Counted from the stretch's first letter, positions 36,401 through 44,483 are shown. The stretch: DNA of 64,000 nucleotides from Kibdelosporangium aridum (GCF_900176515.1 NZ_FWXV01000001.1:1178001-1242000); one strand, 5' to 3'. The notes: generated by a model from the letters alone, not told the origin. Translations and numbers: made by a program.

Positions 36401-37364
36401 GCCAGAAGACCGTGCCTATCCGCCATTGCAGGCACCCCGCCCAGCTCCGGTGAAAGCGAACGAGCTCTACGACGAAGGCTGGATGTTCCACGGCCCAAGG
36501 TTCGCCGGTGTCTCGAAGATCACCACGTTGGCGGAGAACGGGATCACCGGTGCGCTGACCGTCCTGCCCGCGCCCGGAGCGCTGCTGGACTGCGCTGGAC
36601 AGCTGATCGGGCACTGGATGCAGGTCAGCCGGGACGTCGACCAGACCGTGCTGCCCACCGGCATCGGCGCGATCCGGTTCTACGGACCGGATCCCGAGCC
36701 TGGGACGCGGATCTCCTGCGAGGCTTGGATTCTGGACGTCACCGCGGAGACGATGCGGGCGGACGCCGAACTGCGGACCGAGAACGGCGAAGTCTGGTGC
36801 CGGATCGACGGCTGGACGACCCGCCGGTTCACCACAGACGACCGGATCTGGCAGGTCAAGCTGCGTCCCGAGCACAACACACTGGCCGAACCCCACAACG
36901 GCGGCTGGGTGCTGGTGACCGAGAAATGGGCCGACGACAGCGCGACCCGTGAACTCATGGCCCGCCGGTACATGACGGCAGCCGAGCGCGCCCATTACGA
37001 GAGCCTCGACCTGAGAACCCGGCGCCAGTGGTTGCTCCGCATGATCGCAGCCAAGGACGCGGTGCGCCGCTGGCTGTGGAACCGTGGCGCCGGCGCGATC
37101 TTTCCAGTCGAACTGACGGTGACCGACGACGGCACCAAGGTGAAGGTTCGTGGCGCGTTCGCCACACCCAAGGTCTCGGTCGCGCACTGCGCTGACCCAA
37201 GCAAGCCCTCGGCCGCCGGATGTGCGGTGGCCATCGCTGGTGATACCGACGTCGTGATCGACATCAAACCCGGGGACGCGACCGAACCGGGTGCGGCTGT
37301 CGTCACGGATCACGGAACGTCCTATGTGGTCGCATGGCAGCAGACGGGAGAGCAGCGTGTCTGA
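33423..37364 (+). CDS. Iterative type I PKS partner: KS-AT-DH-PPTase-like
   Basis: 1313 aa. KS (~8-460) keeps the full triad: C210 in DAACASGLV, H346 in EAHGTAT, H383 in MIGHAMP, so it is not a chain-length-factor-type inactive KS. AT (~560-850): S606 in GHSMGEW. A hot-dog dehydratase region (~885-1130) has MPHLVDHSIF (H897/H901), FHGPRFAG (H1023) and LLDCAGQLIGHW (D1056). The C-terminus (~1165-1300) contains WLLRMIAAKDAVRRWLW, matching the W..KEA..K core of 4'-phosphopantetheinyl transferases, though the usual N-terminal GxD motif is unclear. This mirrors PUFA and enediyne synthases that carry their own PPTase. Confidence 0.88.
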   Translation: MRLVGSVDSVAIVGMGALFPGAADVPAFWHNIVGSVDAIGTIPAERWDPAIYYDPSGVQASDRFYCRRGGFLDDLAMFDPTRFGIMPSTVDAAEPDQLLALGVAAEAIADAGGEQALPDRAKVGVVVGRGGYLTPGCARLDQRVQVGQLISVVQDLMPGVDAKALRQAIAERLGPEQPEASIGLVPNLAASRIANRFDLLGPAYTVDAACASGLVAVEHAVRELISGRCDAMLAGAVHVSHHPTLWSVFTQLRALSVKERIRPFDREADGTLLSEGVGMVLLKRFDDAVANGDRIYAVIRGVATASDGRATSMMTPNPEGQLLAVRRAWHEAGLEPGDGLGLIEAHGTATPAGDAAELSTMIKAFGAVGAQVGIGTVKSMIGHAMPAAGMAGLIKAALAVHHATLPPTLHIEDPHPALAGTRFEPVLEPKAWDGLRRAGVNAFGFGGINAHVVLEQASDSGAVQPDPLAPVLFLSANSAEELERELLAEDADLLSRAALRTRAQDKPCRLVIWQPDARRLKLARQVVARGKKWTGRHDIWFSPKPLLTRNDQIAFLFPGFEQRGTAELSGEESVVDHALTLLRAGRRQAHKLREAGIVPSAMAGHSMGEWTAMIVAGIYPTIDEFVESLRPGMVGVADVVYAALGCSAEKAQAILDELRVNVVVSHDNCPHQSVICGPAPDLARAAESLKEHGILAQIMPFRTGFHTPALAPYLQGAKATVEALAVHPPSIPVWSATSLAPMPDDPAAIRELVLRHLVEPVRFRPLLQRLHDHGIRAFVQVGAGSLPGFVEDTLTGQGFVAIAGDSEHRAAAALWAFGLQRGHGGKRLSLGLKPVKLDPITVDQPVTVDASTAVGVALSAVLAETTAVAREVADALAAPKPTEVELSRVFSVQTMPHLVDHSIFPQPDGWHDLSDGFPIVPITGLVEVIKDAARAVAPSGVVSAVESVRAMRWLDVEPAREVRITAKLDGDVVRVRVGDYAEGLVRIEPAYPKPEDRAYPPLQAPRPAPVKANELYDEGWMFHGPRFAGVSKITTLAENGITGALTVLPAPGALLDCAGQLIGHWMQVSRDVDQTVLPTGIGAIRFYGPDPEPGTRISCEAWILDVTAETMRADAELRTENGEVWCRIDGWTTRRFTTDDRIWQVKLRPEHNTLAEPHNGGWVLVTEKWADDSATRELMARRYMTAAERAHYESLDLRTRRQWLLRMIAAKDAVRRWLWNRGAGAIFPVELTVTDDGTKVKVRGAFATPKVSVAHCADPSKPSAAGCAVAIAGDTDVVIDIKPGDATEPGAAVVTDHGTSYVVAWQQTGEQRV

Positions 37365-37644
37365 ATCGGAAGTGCTTGACGAGGTGATCAGGCTGATCGT
37401 CGAGGTGGTCGGCGAGGATGTGCTGCTCGGGATGGAAGTCACCGCGGACACCACGTTCAGCGACGACCTCGGCCTGGAGAGCATCGAGTTCGTCGCACTG
37501 GCCGACAAGCTGCGCGAACGCTACGGCAGCCAAGTCGACCTGGTCGCGTTCCTCGGCGACATGGACATCGACGAGATCATGGCGATGACCGTCGGCCAGC
37601 TCGTCGGGCACATCCAGGCGCAACCCGCCGCGAGCACCGGCTGA
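37357..37644 (+). CDS. Free-standing acyl carrier protein
   Basis: 95 aa. The four-helix ACP pattern includes Ser42 in DLGLESIEFVALADKL as the phosphopantetheine site. The Ile/Glu-rich flanks and the extra VAFLGDMDIDEIMAMTVGQL segment resemble discrete ACPs of lipid and polyketide pathways rather than the FabF-partner AcpP. GTG 37357 lies 8 nt inside the end of the KS-AT-DH gene, so translation is coupled. It could carry the starter unit, or accept the finished chain for transfer to the tailoring enzymes. Confidence 0.88.
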   Translation: MSESEVLDEVIRLIVEVVGEDVLLGMEVTADTTFSDDLGLESIEFVALADKLRERYGSQVDLVAFLGDMDIDEIMAMTVGQLVGHIQAQPAASTG

Positions 37645-37648
37645 GACC

Positions 37649-38431
37649 GTGGCTCACATCCCCGCCCGTGGCCTGAAGTTCCACGTCCAGCAGCTGGGTC
37701 CGGAGAACACCGGACCCACAGTGGTGTTCGTGCACGGCCTCGTGATGGACAACCTGTCCAGCTTCTACTACACCCTCGCGGCACCCCTGGCACGCAACGG
37801 GGTCCGCACGATCCTGTTCGACCTGCGCGGGCACGGCCTGTCCGCGCGGCCGGAAACCGGCTACACGCCACAGGAAAGTGCGCTCGACCTGATCGCGATC
37901 CTGGACGAGCTGGGTGTTGAGGAGCCGGTGTACCTGCTGGGCAACAGCTACGGCGGCATCGTCGCGATGCACGCGGCGCTCAAGGTCGCCGAACGCGTTG
38001 CCGGGGTTGTGCTCGTGGAGGCAGCGTGTGCGGGGGAGTCGGGCGAGGAGTGGGTCGAGGACATCGTCAACACGTTGAGCGTGGCGGCGCTGGGGCTGGA
38101 GTTCGACCGGACCGGCGAGCAACTGATCAAGCTTGGTCAGCGCAAGGTCGCCAAGCTGGCCAACAACGCGGATGCCTTGCTCAACAAGACTTCGCTGATA
38201 GACGACCTCGTCTCGGGTGCTTTGCTGTCCGAATCGGACCTTTCCCAGATCCAGTGCCCGGTGCTCGGGGTGTTCGGTGCCGAGTCGGAACTCGTTGGCG
38301 CGGCGAAGGATCTGGACCGGCTCGTGCCGAACTGCGAAACGCACGTGATCCCCGGCCTCGGGCACACCGTGCTGCGTGAGGCGACAGGGGAGCTGATCGA
38401 CCGGGTGCTTGCTTGGTTGGAGCGCGCATGA
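37649..38431 (+). CDS. Alpha/beta hydrolase (candidate releasing thioesterase or acyltransferase)
   Basis: 260 aa with an alpha/beta-hydrolase fold: oxyanion VVFVHGL, nucleophile elbow GNSYGG, and C-terminal His in PGLGHTVLREA. An acid is plausible in GVFGAESELVG. The two PKS proteins lack a thioesterase, so this enzyme is the natural candidate for releasing the chain from an ACP or transferring it to an alcohol. It starts 4 nt after the ACP stop and overlaps the glycosyltransferase by ATGA. Confidence 0.85.
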   Translation: MAHIPARGLKFHVQQLGPENTGPTVVFVHGLVMDNLSSFYYTLAAPLARNGVRTILFDLRGHGLSARPETGYTPQESALDLIAILDELGVEEPVYLLGNSYGGIVAMHAALKVAERVAGVVLVEAACAGESGEEWVEDIVNTLSVAALGLEFDRTGEQLIKLGQRKVAKLANNADALLNKTSLIDDLVSGALLSESDLSQIQCPVLGVFGAESELVGAAKDLDRLVPNCETHVIPGLGHTVLREATGELIDRVLAWLERA

Positions 38432-39558
38432 GCAGATTCCTGTTCGTCGTGCCACCTCTCACCGGGCACATCAACCCGACCGTCGGCGTTGGCGCGGAGC
38501 TGCTGCGGCGTGGTCACGAGGTCGCATGGGTGGGCCATCCCGCCACCCTGGAAGCCCTGCTGCCCCTCGGATCCCATGTGTTCCCTGCGCTCGACGACCG
38601 GCTGGAAGCCGAAATCCAGGATGCCCGGCAGCGCTGGCTTGAGCTCAAAGGCATCGCGGTGCTGAAGTTCCTGTGGGAGGAGTTCCTGATCCCGCTGGCG
38701 CACGCGATGATCCCCGGTGTCCAGGCCGCGGTGAAGGACTACCAGCCGGACGTGCTGATCGCCGACCAGCAAGCGCTCGCTGGGCCGGTCGTGGCCCAGG
38801 ACTTCGGCGTGCCGTGGGTGACCAGCGCGAGCACCCCGGCCGAGCTGATCCGTCCACTGAAGACGATGCCAAAGGTCGAGGAGTGGGTGCTCGGCCAGCT
38901 GCACGACTTGAGCGGATCCGACATCCGGTTCTCCGAGATCCTCGTCCTGGTGTTCACCTCACCGCTGCTGGTCGGTGACACATTCCCGCCGAACTACGTC
39001 TTCACCGGCCCGGTTCTGGAACACCGGCCCGACCGCGGTGATTTCCCGTGGGACTGGCTCGCCGAGGGAAAACGCAAAGTCCTGGTGTCGCTGGGAACGT
39101 TGAACGGCGCCGCCGGGCACCGGTTCTTCGGCGAGGTGATCGAGGCCGTCACGGACATGCCGGACGTGCAGGTGGTCATGGTCGCTCCGCCGCTGGAAGC
39201 TCCGCGGAATGTCCTTGTGCGGGAGCATGTCCCGCAACTGGCACTGATGAAACACATGGACGCGGTGATTTCGCACGGCGGCCACAACACTGTCTGCGAG
39301 ACGCTGGCACACGGGCTGCCGCTCGTCGTCGCTCCCATCCGGGACGACCAGCCGATCATCGCGCAGCAGGTCGTGTCCGCGGGCGCGGGAATTCGCCTGA
39401 AATACCAACGAGTCCGGGCCGGTGAGATCCGCACGGCACTGGCCGACGTGCTGACAGACCCGGAGTACGCGGCCAACGCGACCCGGGTACAAGAGTCCTT
39501 CCGGCTCGGCGGCGGTGCGTCCGCTGCGGCTGATCATCTCGAGGCGGTGGTGGCATGA
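38428..39558 (+). CDS. GT1-family glycosyltransferase (MGT/UGT type)
   Basis: 376 aa GT-B enzyme. The N-terminal FLFVVPPLTGHINPTVGVGAEL and the C-terminal donor-binding HGGHNTVCETLAHGLPLVVAP-IRDDQPIIA are the GT1/MGT signature. It would transfer a nucleotide-activated sugar to an acceptor, here presumably a hydroxyl on the PKS-derived lipid. Similar enzymes glycosylate macrolides, carotenoids and lipids. It is coupled to the hydrolase (ATGA) and to the next gene (ATGA at 39555-39558). Confidence 0.9.
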   Translation: MSRFLFVVPPLTGHINPTVGVGAELLRRGHEVAWVGHPATLEALLPLGSHVFPALDDRLEAEIQDARQRWLELKGIAVLKFLWEEFLIPLAHAMIPGVQAAVKDYQPDVLIADQQALAGPVVAQDFGVPWVTSASTPAELIRPLKTMPKVEEWVLGQLHDLSGSDIRFSEILVLVFTSPLLVGDTFPPNYVFTGPVLEHRPDRGDFPWDWLAEGKRKVLVSLGTLNGAAGHRFFGEVIEAVTDMPDVQVVMVAPPLEAPRNVLVREHVPQLALMKHMDAVISHGGHNTVCETLAHGLPLVVAPIRDDQPIIAQQVVSAGAGIRLKYQRVRAGEIRTALADVLTDPEYAANATRVQESFRLGGGASAAADHLEAVVA

Positions 39559-41360
39559 TCGCGTGGATCCTGTTCGGCCTGGTAGTGGTCTACCTGGCGC
39601 TGGACACCCTGCGGCTGCGGGGACGAGCCAGTCAGGTACGGGTGCTGCCCGCGGCATCCGGAGACTCCGAGGACTTCCAGTCCTTCCCGGCGGAGTTGCC
39701 CGCGGACGTGCGGCAGTCGGCGATCGAGTTCGCCAGAACCGAGGATCTCGGGCTGGTCGACCTCGTTCCGGCCAACCTGCCGACGGTCGCCGCGCTCGAC
39801 CTGCTCAACCAGGTCGACCCCAAGACCTACCGGGGCGGCCGCTGGATTCGCGGGACCAGCGCGGGCGAAGCGATCCTCTACAGCCGCAAGGCCGTGGACA
39901 AACTGGACATCAAGGACCCGGCCGATCCCACCGAGTTCGTCACCGTTGCCCGGCGTGTGAAAGACCGGGAAGGTGTCAGTGTCGACCTCGCCGTCGCGCC
40001 CACCTTGCCCGCCAACCCGTACGACCTGTCAACGCGGAAAGCACGACTGCGCAAGTACGGCAAGCGCCCCGCACTGTCCACTGTGGCCTCGGTGATCGGA
40101 TACCTCGCGGTGCTCGGCGCGACTCTGTGGACGTGGCCGTGGGGCTTGATCGCGGCCGGTCTGTACAGTCTCCAACCGCTGCTCGTGTTCGCCGGAACTC
40201 CGTTGCGACCCAAAGACCTCTGGTTGACGTCGGTCTTCCGCGCGGTCTACCAGCCGTACCTGTGGATCAGGACGCTCAGCGGAACTTGGCGCACGGAAGC
40301 GGAAATCCAGCAGGAGAAGGATCTGCTGGCCTCGGCGCCGTCCTATCGGGACGAGATCGAGCGCGGCACCGACCGGTTCTTCGAGCCACGCAGGGAAAGC
40401 TGCCCGACCTGCGGCGCGGTGCAACTCGAGCGGATTGTCCGCAGTGTCGACCTCGTGCAGCGCAAGCCCGGTGAGTTCACGATGGACCGCTGTGTCTCGT
40501 GCGGGCACGTCTTCCAGAACCCGCGGCTGTCCACCGCCGGTCTGGACTTCTACTACCGGGACTTCTACGACGGCCACGGCGCCAGCGCGGCCGAAGCCGT
40601 GTTCGCGGGCAAACCCGACCCGTACTACGACCGGGCCAAGATGGTCGTACCGTTCACCACGCCCCGCAACTGGCTGGACGTCGGCTCCGGGCACGCGCAC
40701 TTCTGCCGAGGTGCCAAGGAGATCCTGCCGGACACGCGGTTCGACGGCCTCGACCAAGGAGCGTCCATTGAGGACGCCGTGACGCTCGGGTGGATCACCG
40801 AGTCCTACCGGGGGAACTTCAAGGACTTCGCCGACCAGTTGCGCGGCCGTTACGACGTGATCAGCATGCACCACTACCTCGAACACGTCCGTGACCCGTG
40901 GGACGAGCTGGACATCGCCGCGGACACACTGTCCGACGGCGGATACCTGCTGATCGAGGTGCCCGACCCGGAATGGCGGCTGGGCAGGCTGTTCGGCAGG
41001 TACTGGATGCCGTGGTTCCAGCCGCAGCACCAGCACATGCTGCCGATCGAGAACCTGAAGAAGGCACTGGCCGAGCGTGGCCTGCGACCGGTCGCGGAGG
41101 AACGCGGCAAAGCCCACCTCTGCAACGACTTCGTGCTGTCCAGCTACCTGTTCCTCGCCAGCATCGCGCCACGGTCACCATCGCCGTGGCGCCCGGCCAA
41201 ACCGAAGCTGAAGGCGCTGCGCAGCGCGGCCGTCTGGTCGGTGGGCATCCCGTGGCTGATCGTGGCGGGCTTGCTGGACAAGACCGTGAACCAGGCCATC
41301 GCCAAGCGCACCGACCGCGGCAACGCCTACCGAGTGCTTGCTCGCAAGGAGAGCTCGTGA
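39555..41360 (+). CDS. Membrane-anchored zinc-ribbon methyltransferase fusion
   Basis: 601 aa. An N-terminal membrane helix (~3-20) is followed by an unassigned ~150-residue domain (GRWIRGTSAGEAILYSRKAV) and a hydrophobic hairpin (~175-215, ASVIGYLAVLGATLWTWPWG). A zinc ribbon has two CxxC pairs (CPTCG and CVSCG). Then comes a class I SAM methyltransferase of the Methyltransf_23 type (NWLDVGSGHAHFCRG, HHYLEHVRDPWDE, LLIEVPDPEW). A last hydrophobic helix lies at ~565-585. It probably methylates the glycosylated lipid at the membrane. The N-terminal domain is unrecognised and worth structural prediction. Confidence 0.8.
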   Translation: MIAWILFGLVVVYLALDTLRLRGRASQVRVLPAASGDSEDFQSFPAELPADVRQSAIEFARTEDLGLVDLVPANLPTVAALDLLNQVDPKTYRGGRWIRGTSAGEAILYSRKAVDKLDIKDPADPTEFVTVARRVKDREGVSVDLAVAPTLPANPYDLSTRKARLRKYGKRPALSTVASVIGYLAVLGATLWTWPWGLIAAGLYSLQPLLVFAGTPLRPKDLWLTSVFRAVYQPYLWIRTLSGTWRTEAEIQQEKDLLASAPSYRDEIERGTDRFFEPRRESCPTCGAVQLERIVRSVDLVQRKPGEFTMDRCVSCGHVFQNPRLSTAGLDFYYRDFYDGHGASAAEAVFAGKPDPYYDRAKMVVPFTTPRNWLDVGSGHAHFCRGAKEILPDTRFDGLDQGASIEDAVTLGWITESYRGNFKDFADQLRGRYDVISMHHYLEHVRDPWDELDIAADTLSDGGYLLIEVPDPEWRLGRLFGRYWMPWFQPQHQHMLPIENLKKALAERGLRPVAEERGKAHLCNDFVLSSYLFLASIAPRSPSPWRPAKPKLKALRSAAVWSVGIPWLIVAGLLDKTVNQAIAKRTDRGNAYRVLARKESS

Positions 41361-42232
41361 TCGACCTCGCTGACCGGCCGGACGTCTCCCCGGAACTTCG
41401 TCTTGTGCCCCATGCCTTCCGGGAGGCGTACGGCCGTTCGGCCGAAGGCGTCTGGTATGCGCCCGGCGTCGTCAGCGTGCTGCCGGGTTTGTCCGTGTGC
41501 GGACGGTGGGGCGCGATCGTCGCGGGTGAGCGGCGGGACGACGGGATCATTGAGCTGGCGTCCATCAACAAACCCGCCGAGCCAGTGGTCCTTCCATCAG
41601 ATGATGTGCCCAGTTGGGCGAAACCGGTGGTCCAGGTGGCCGAACGCCTGCAACCCGGCGGCGCCACGTTGTTGTGCAGTGTGGACCTTCCGGCTGGCAG
41701 CGGGTTGTCGTCGCAGACCGCGTTGGCATGCGCGGCTGCGTTGGCGCTGCGTGATCTGTGCCATCCGAGCATGCCCTTGGGACATCTCGTGGATGTTCTC
41801 GCGCAATCGCAGCCGCAATCGCGGGTGGAGGCGGCATTCGCGGGATACGAAGTGGGCGTTGACATCGCGGGCGCGCGGTTGCTGATTGTCGACACCCGCG
41901 TCCGTCGCGACACACCGGTGCGGCTGACGGACTACAGCATCCGGCAACACGGTTCGGTCGAGCAGCTCGGGCAGGATCTGACGGACTTCCACCGTGCCCA
42001 GCAAACCGAGACCGAACAGGACATCGCTGTTGCCGCAGCGCTAAAAGCCGGTGCGCTTGGTGCAACGATGCTGGTGGACGACCCGGGACGACCTGTTGTC
42101 GCGCTCGCCACGCCCGATCGCGTCGCCGCGGTGCGGGCCTATGTGTCCGGTGCCTTCCGCCGCGAAACGCTCACCGCACCGAGGTATCTGACCATCCGGC
42201 CGTCACCCGGCGCCCGCAGAGTCACCGGATAA
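41357..42232 (+). CDS. Divergent GHMP-family kinase (galactokinase-like)
   Basis: 291 aa. The glycine-rich ATP loop is present (DLPAGSGLSSQTALACAAAL) and a galactokinase-like overall order can be followed. The N-terminal substrate signature is altered (WYAPGVVSVLPG instead of APGRVNLIGEH) and motif 3 is weak (ALGATMLVDDPG). GHMP kinases phosphorylate small hydroxyl compounds such as sugars and mevalonate intermediates. In this operon it could make a sugar-1-phosphate for the glycosyltransferase, or phosphorylate the product. GTG 41357 overlaps the previous stop. It is the last gene of the operon. Confidence 0.75.
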   Translation: MIDLADRPDVSPELRLVPHAFREAYGRSAEGVWYAPGVVSVLPGLSVCGRWGAIVAGERRDDGIIELASINKPAEPVVLPSDDVPSWAKPVVQVAERLQPGGATLLCSVDLPAGSGLSSQTALACAAALALRDLCHPSMPLGHLVDVLAQSQPQSRVEAAFAGYEVGVDIAGARLLIVDTRVRRDTPVRLTDYSIRQHGSVEQLGQDLTDFHRAQQTETEQDIAVAAALKAGALGATMLVDDPGRPVVALATPDRVAAVRAYVSGAFRRETLTAPRYLTIRPSPGARRVTG

Positions 42233-42310
42233 ATGCCGTATGCCGCCCGTCGCGCTGCGTGAACCCGTACTGTAGACGGTGATCAGCGACAAGCAGACGG
42301 GACTAGTTGG

Positions 42311-43150
42311 ATGACTCGGGGTGATGAATCGTCGGAAGTCCGGGACGCTCCTCTCCGGATGGACACGACGAGAGCGAGTGTCCCCCGGGTCTACGACGCC
42401 CTGCTCGGCGGCAAGGACAACTTCCAGGTCGACCGGGACGTGCGCGCGCGTTTCCTGGAACTGGACCCGGAGTTCCTGCGTGCGGTGCTCGACCGTCGCG
42501 ACTTCATGATGCGAGTGACCCGGTACCTCGCCGGTGAACTGGGCATCAGCCAGTTCCTCGACCTGGGTGCCACGTTGCCAGAGGCGGAGAACACACACGA
42601 AGTCGCGCAACGGCTCAACCGTGAGTCGGCCATGGTCTATGTCTCTCTGGATCGCGGTGTGCTCGCCCATGGCCGTGCGCTGGTGGCCGACAACGACCGG
42701 ACCCACATGGTCGAGGCTGATTTCCGCAAGCCACGGCAGGTGATCGAGCACCCGACCGTCGCCAAGCACCTGGACTTCAGCCAGCCGATGGCGGTCTACC
42801 ACGTCGGCACCATGCAGCACGTCCGTCCGGAGCGCGACCCGGCCGGAATCGTCGCGGACTACATCGACGCACTTGCACCGGGCTCATATTTCGTCTTCGC
42901 GCATCTGATCGATCCGGTCGAGGACGAAGAGCTGTCCAAGCTCGCCAATGCCGTGCGGGACGTCTACGTGAACGCCCAGGTCCCGCTGTGGCTGCGGACC
43001 CGCGAAGAGATCGAGGGCATGCTCGCCGGCCTTGAGTTGCTCGATCCCGGGCTCGTGCTGCTCGCGGACTGGTGGCCGGACGGCCCACGCCTGCAACCGC
43101 TCGGCCGTACCCAGCGGCTCGCGTTGGGCGCGGTCGGCCGCAAGCCCTGA
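42311..43150 (+). CDS. DUF574-type SAM-dependent methyltransferase
   Basis: 279 aa of the actinobacterial PF04672 family: TTRASVPRVYDALLGGKDNFQVDR at the N-terminus, then ISQFLDLGATLPEAENTH (SAM loop, here GA instead of GSG) and a MAVYHVGTMQHV core. These proteins occur in many copies in actinomycetes and few have known substrates. It follows the lipid operon by 78 nt on the same strand, so read-through is possible, but it has its own gap and is probably independent. Confidence 0.85.
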   Translation: MTRGDESSEVRDAPLRMDTTRASVPRVYDALLGGKDNFQVDRDVRARFLELDPEFLRAVLDRRDFMMRVTRYLAGELGISQFLDLGATLPEAENTHEVAQRLNRESAMVYVSLDRGVLAHGRALVADNDRTHMVEADFRKPRQVIEHPTVAKHLDFSQPMAVYHVGTMQHVRPERDPAGIVADYIDALAPGSYFVFAHLIDPVEDEELSKLANAVRDVYVNAQVPLWLRTREEIEGMLAGLELLDPGLVLLADWWPDGPRLQPLGRTQRLALGAVGRKP

Positions 43151-43185
43151 TGTCACAATCCTGAATCCTGCCCCGTCCTAGGGGT

Positions 43186-44034
43186 GTGCAGGAATTTCTG
43201 GAAGCCAAGGACCGGCTGCTCGGCATCGCCTACGGCATCACGGGTGACCTCGGCGCGGCCGAGGACATCGTCCAAGACGCGTGGCTACGGCTGAACCGCA
43301 CGCAGGACATCGAGGACGTCACCGGGTGGCTCGTGGTCACGACCTCGCGGCTCGCCTTGGACTATGTCCGATCCGCGAGGGTCCGGCGTGAGCAGTACGT
43401 CGGGCCATGGCTGCCGGAGCCCCTCGTCGAGGGACCGGAAGACCGCGTGACCATGACCGAGTCGGTGAACCTGGCCATGCTCGTGGTCCTGGAGACGCTC
43501 TCGCCCGCCGAACGGACCGCCTTCGTTCTGCACGAAGTGTTCGGTATGCCGTTTGCCGAGGTCGCCGAGGCAGTCGGCCGGAGCGCGGCGGCCGTGCGGC
43601 AACTGACCAGCCGCGCCCGCAAGCACGTCCGTGACCGGACACCACGCTTCGATTTGGACCACGCCCAGCAGAAACGCGTGGTCGACGCGTTCTCGCAGGC
43701 ATGCGTTGGCGGCGACATCGAGGGATTGCTGCGGCTGCTCGATCCGGAAGTCGTGCTCAAGACCGACGGTGGCGGCGTGATGAAGGCCGCACGCAAACCG
43801 GTCTACGGCGCCGACAAGGTCTCCCGGTTCCTGGCGGGAGTGCACCGCGCTCCGGTGCAGTTCCGTGCGGTCCAGGTCAACGGCTGGGCCGGGCTGCTGC
43901 GCTTCGTCGACGGCGACCTGCACAGCGTCGTGGCGCTGACCACGGCGAATGGCCGGGTGACCGCGATCGACATGGTCGCCAACCCGGAAAAACTCACGCG
44001 CGTGCGCGCGTTGATCAATGGAGAGGAAGAGTAA
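43186..44034 (+). CDS. ECF41-family sigma factor with SnoaL-like C-terminal domain
   Basis: 282 aa. Sigma region 2 (LLGIAYGITGDLGAAEDIVQDAWLRLNR), the ECF41 linker motif WLPEPLV, sigma region 4 (LSPAERTAFVLHEVFGMPFAEVAEAVGRSAAAVRQL) and a C-terminal SnoaL-like domain with the TDGGG motif. ECF41 proteins use this fused domain instead of an anti-sigma factor to control activity. The next gene is an AhpD/carboxymuconolactone decarboxylase-like protein, the textbook ECF41 target. GTG 43186 was kept; the promoter should carry the ECF41 recognition sequence, but I cannot place it with confidence. Confidence 0.9.
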   Translation: MQEFLEAKDRLLGIAYGITGDLGAAEDIVQDAWLRLNRTQDIEDVTGWLVVTTSRLALDYVRSARVRREQYVGPWLPEPLVEGPEDRVTMTESVNLAMLVVLETLSPAERTAFVLHEVFGMPFAEVAEAVGRSAAAVRQLTSRARKHVRDRTPRFDLDHAQQKRVVDAFSQACVGGDIEGLLRLLDPEVVLKTDGGGVMKAARKPVYGADKVSRFLAGVHRAPVQFRAVQVNGWAGLLRFVDGDLHSVVALTTANGRVTAIDMVANPEKLTRVRALINGEEE

Positions 44035-44036
44035 CG

Positions 44037-44483
44037 GTGCAACCGCGATTGAAGCCGCCTATGGGCGCGTACAAGCACATGGCCGCTCTCGAGGAGTGGC
44101 AGCGGGAAAGCCCATTGCCCGAGCGGATCCGTGAGCTGGTGAAACTCCGCGTCAGCCAGATCAACGGCTGTGCGTTCTGCGTCGACATGCACGCCCACGA
44201 CATGAAGGCCGCGGGGGAGACCGACGAGCGGCTGTTCAGCGTGGTGACGTGGGAGGAGACGCCCTTCTTCACCGAGCAGGAGCGTGCGGCGCTCCGGCTC
44301 GCCGAGGAAGGAACCCGGCTGACCACGGGCCGCGTGTCCGATGACACCTGGGCCGAAGCCCAGAAGCACTTCACCGACGAGGAACTGGGCGCACTCGTGG
44401 TGGCCATCGCGACCATCAACGCGTGGAACCGGTTCGGCGTGATCCTCCAGTCAGTCCCGGGTTCCCTGCGTAAGTCAGCCTGA
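44037..44483 (+). CDS. AhpD/carboxymuconolactone decarboxylase-like protein (ECF41 partner)
   Basis: 148 aa with the AhpD redox motif CAFCVDMHAHD preceded by ELVKLRVSQING. Family members reduce peroxides or act on lactones; ECF41 partners are mostly uncharacterised oxidoreductase-type enzymes. GTG 44037 lies 2 nt after the sigma factor stop, so the two are co-translated. The end overlaps the convergent symporter gene by 9 nt. Confidence 0.9.
   Translation: MQPRLKPPMGAYKHMAALEEWQRESPLPERIRELVKLRVSQINGCAFCVDMHAHDMKAAGETDERLFSVVTWEETPFFTEQERAALRLAEEGTRLTTGRVSDDTWAEAQKHFTDEELGALVVAIATINAWNRFGVILQSVPGSLRKSA

Noticed and set aside
40029..41117. 362-aa minus-strand frame
   Set aside because: Antisense to the methyltransferase domain; no coding features.
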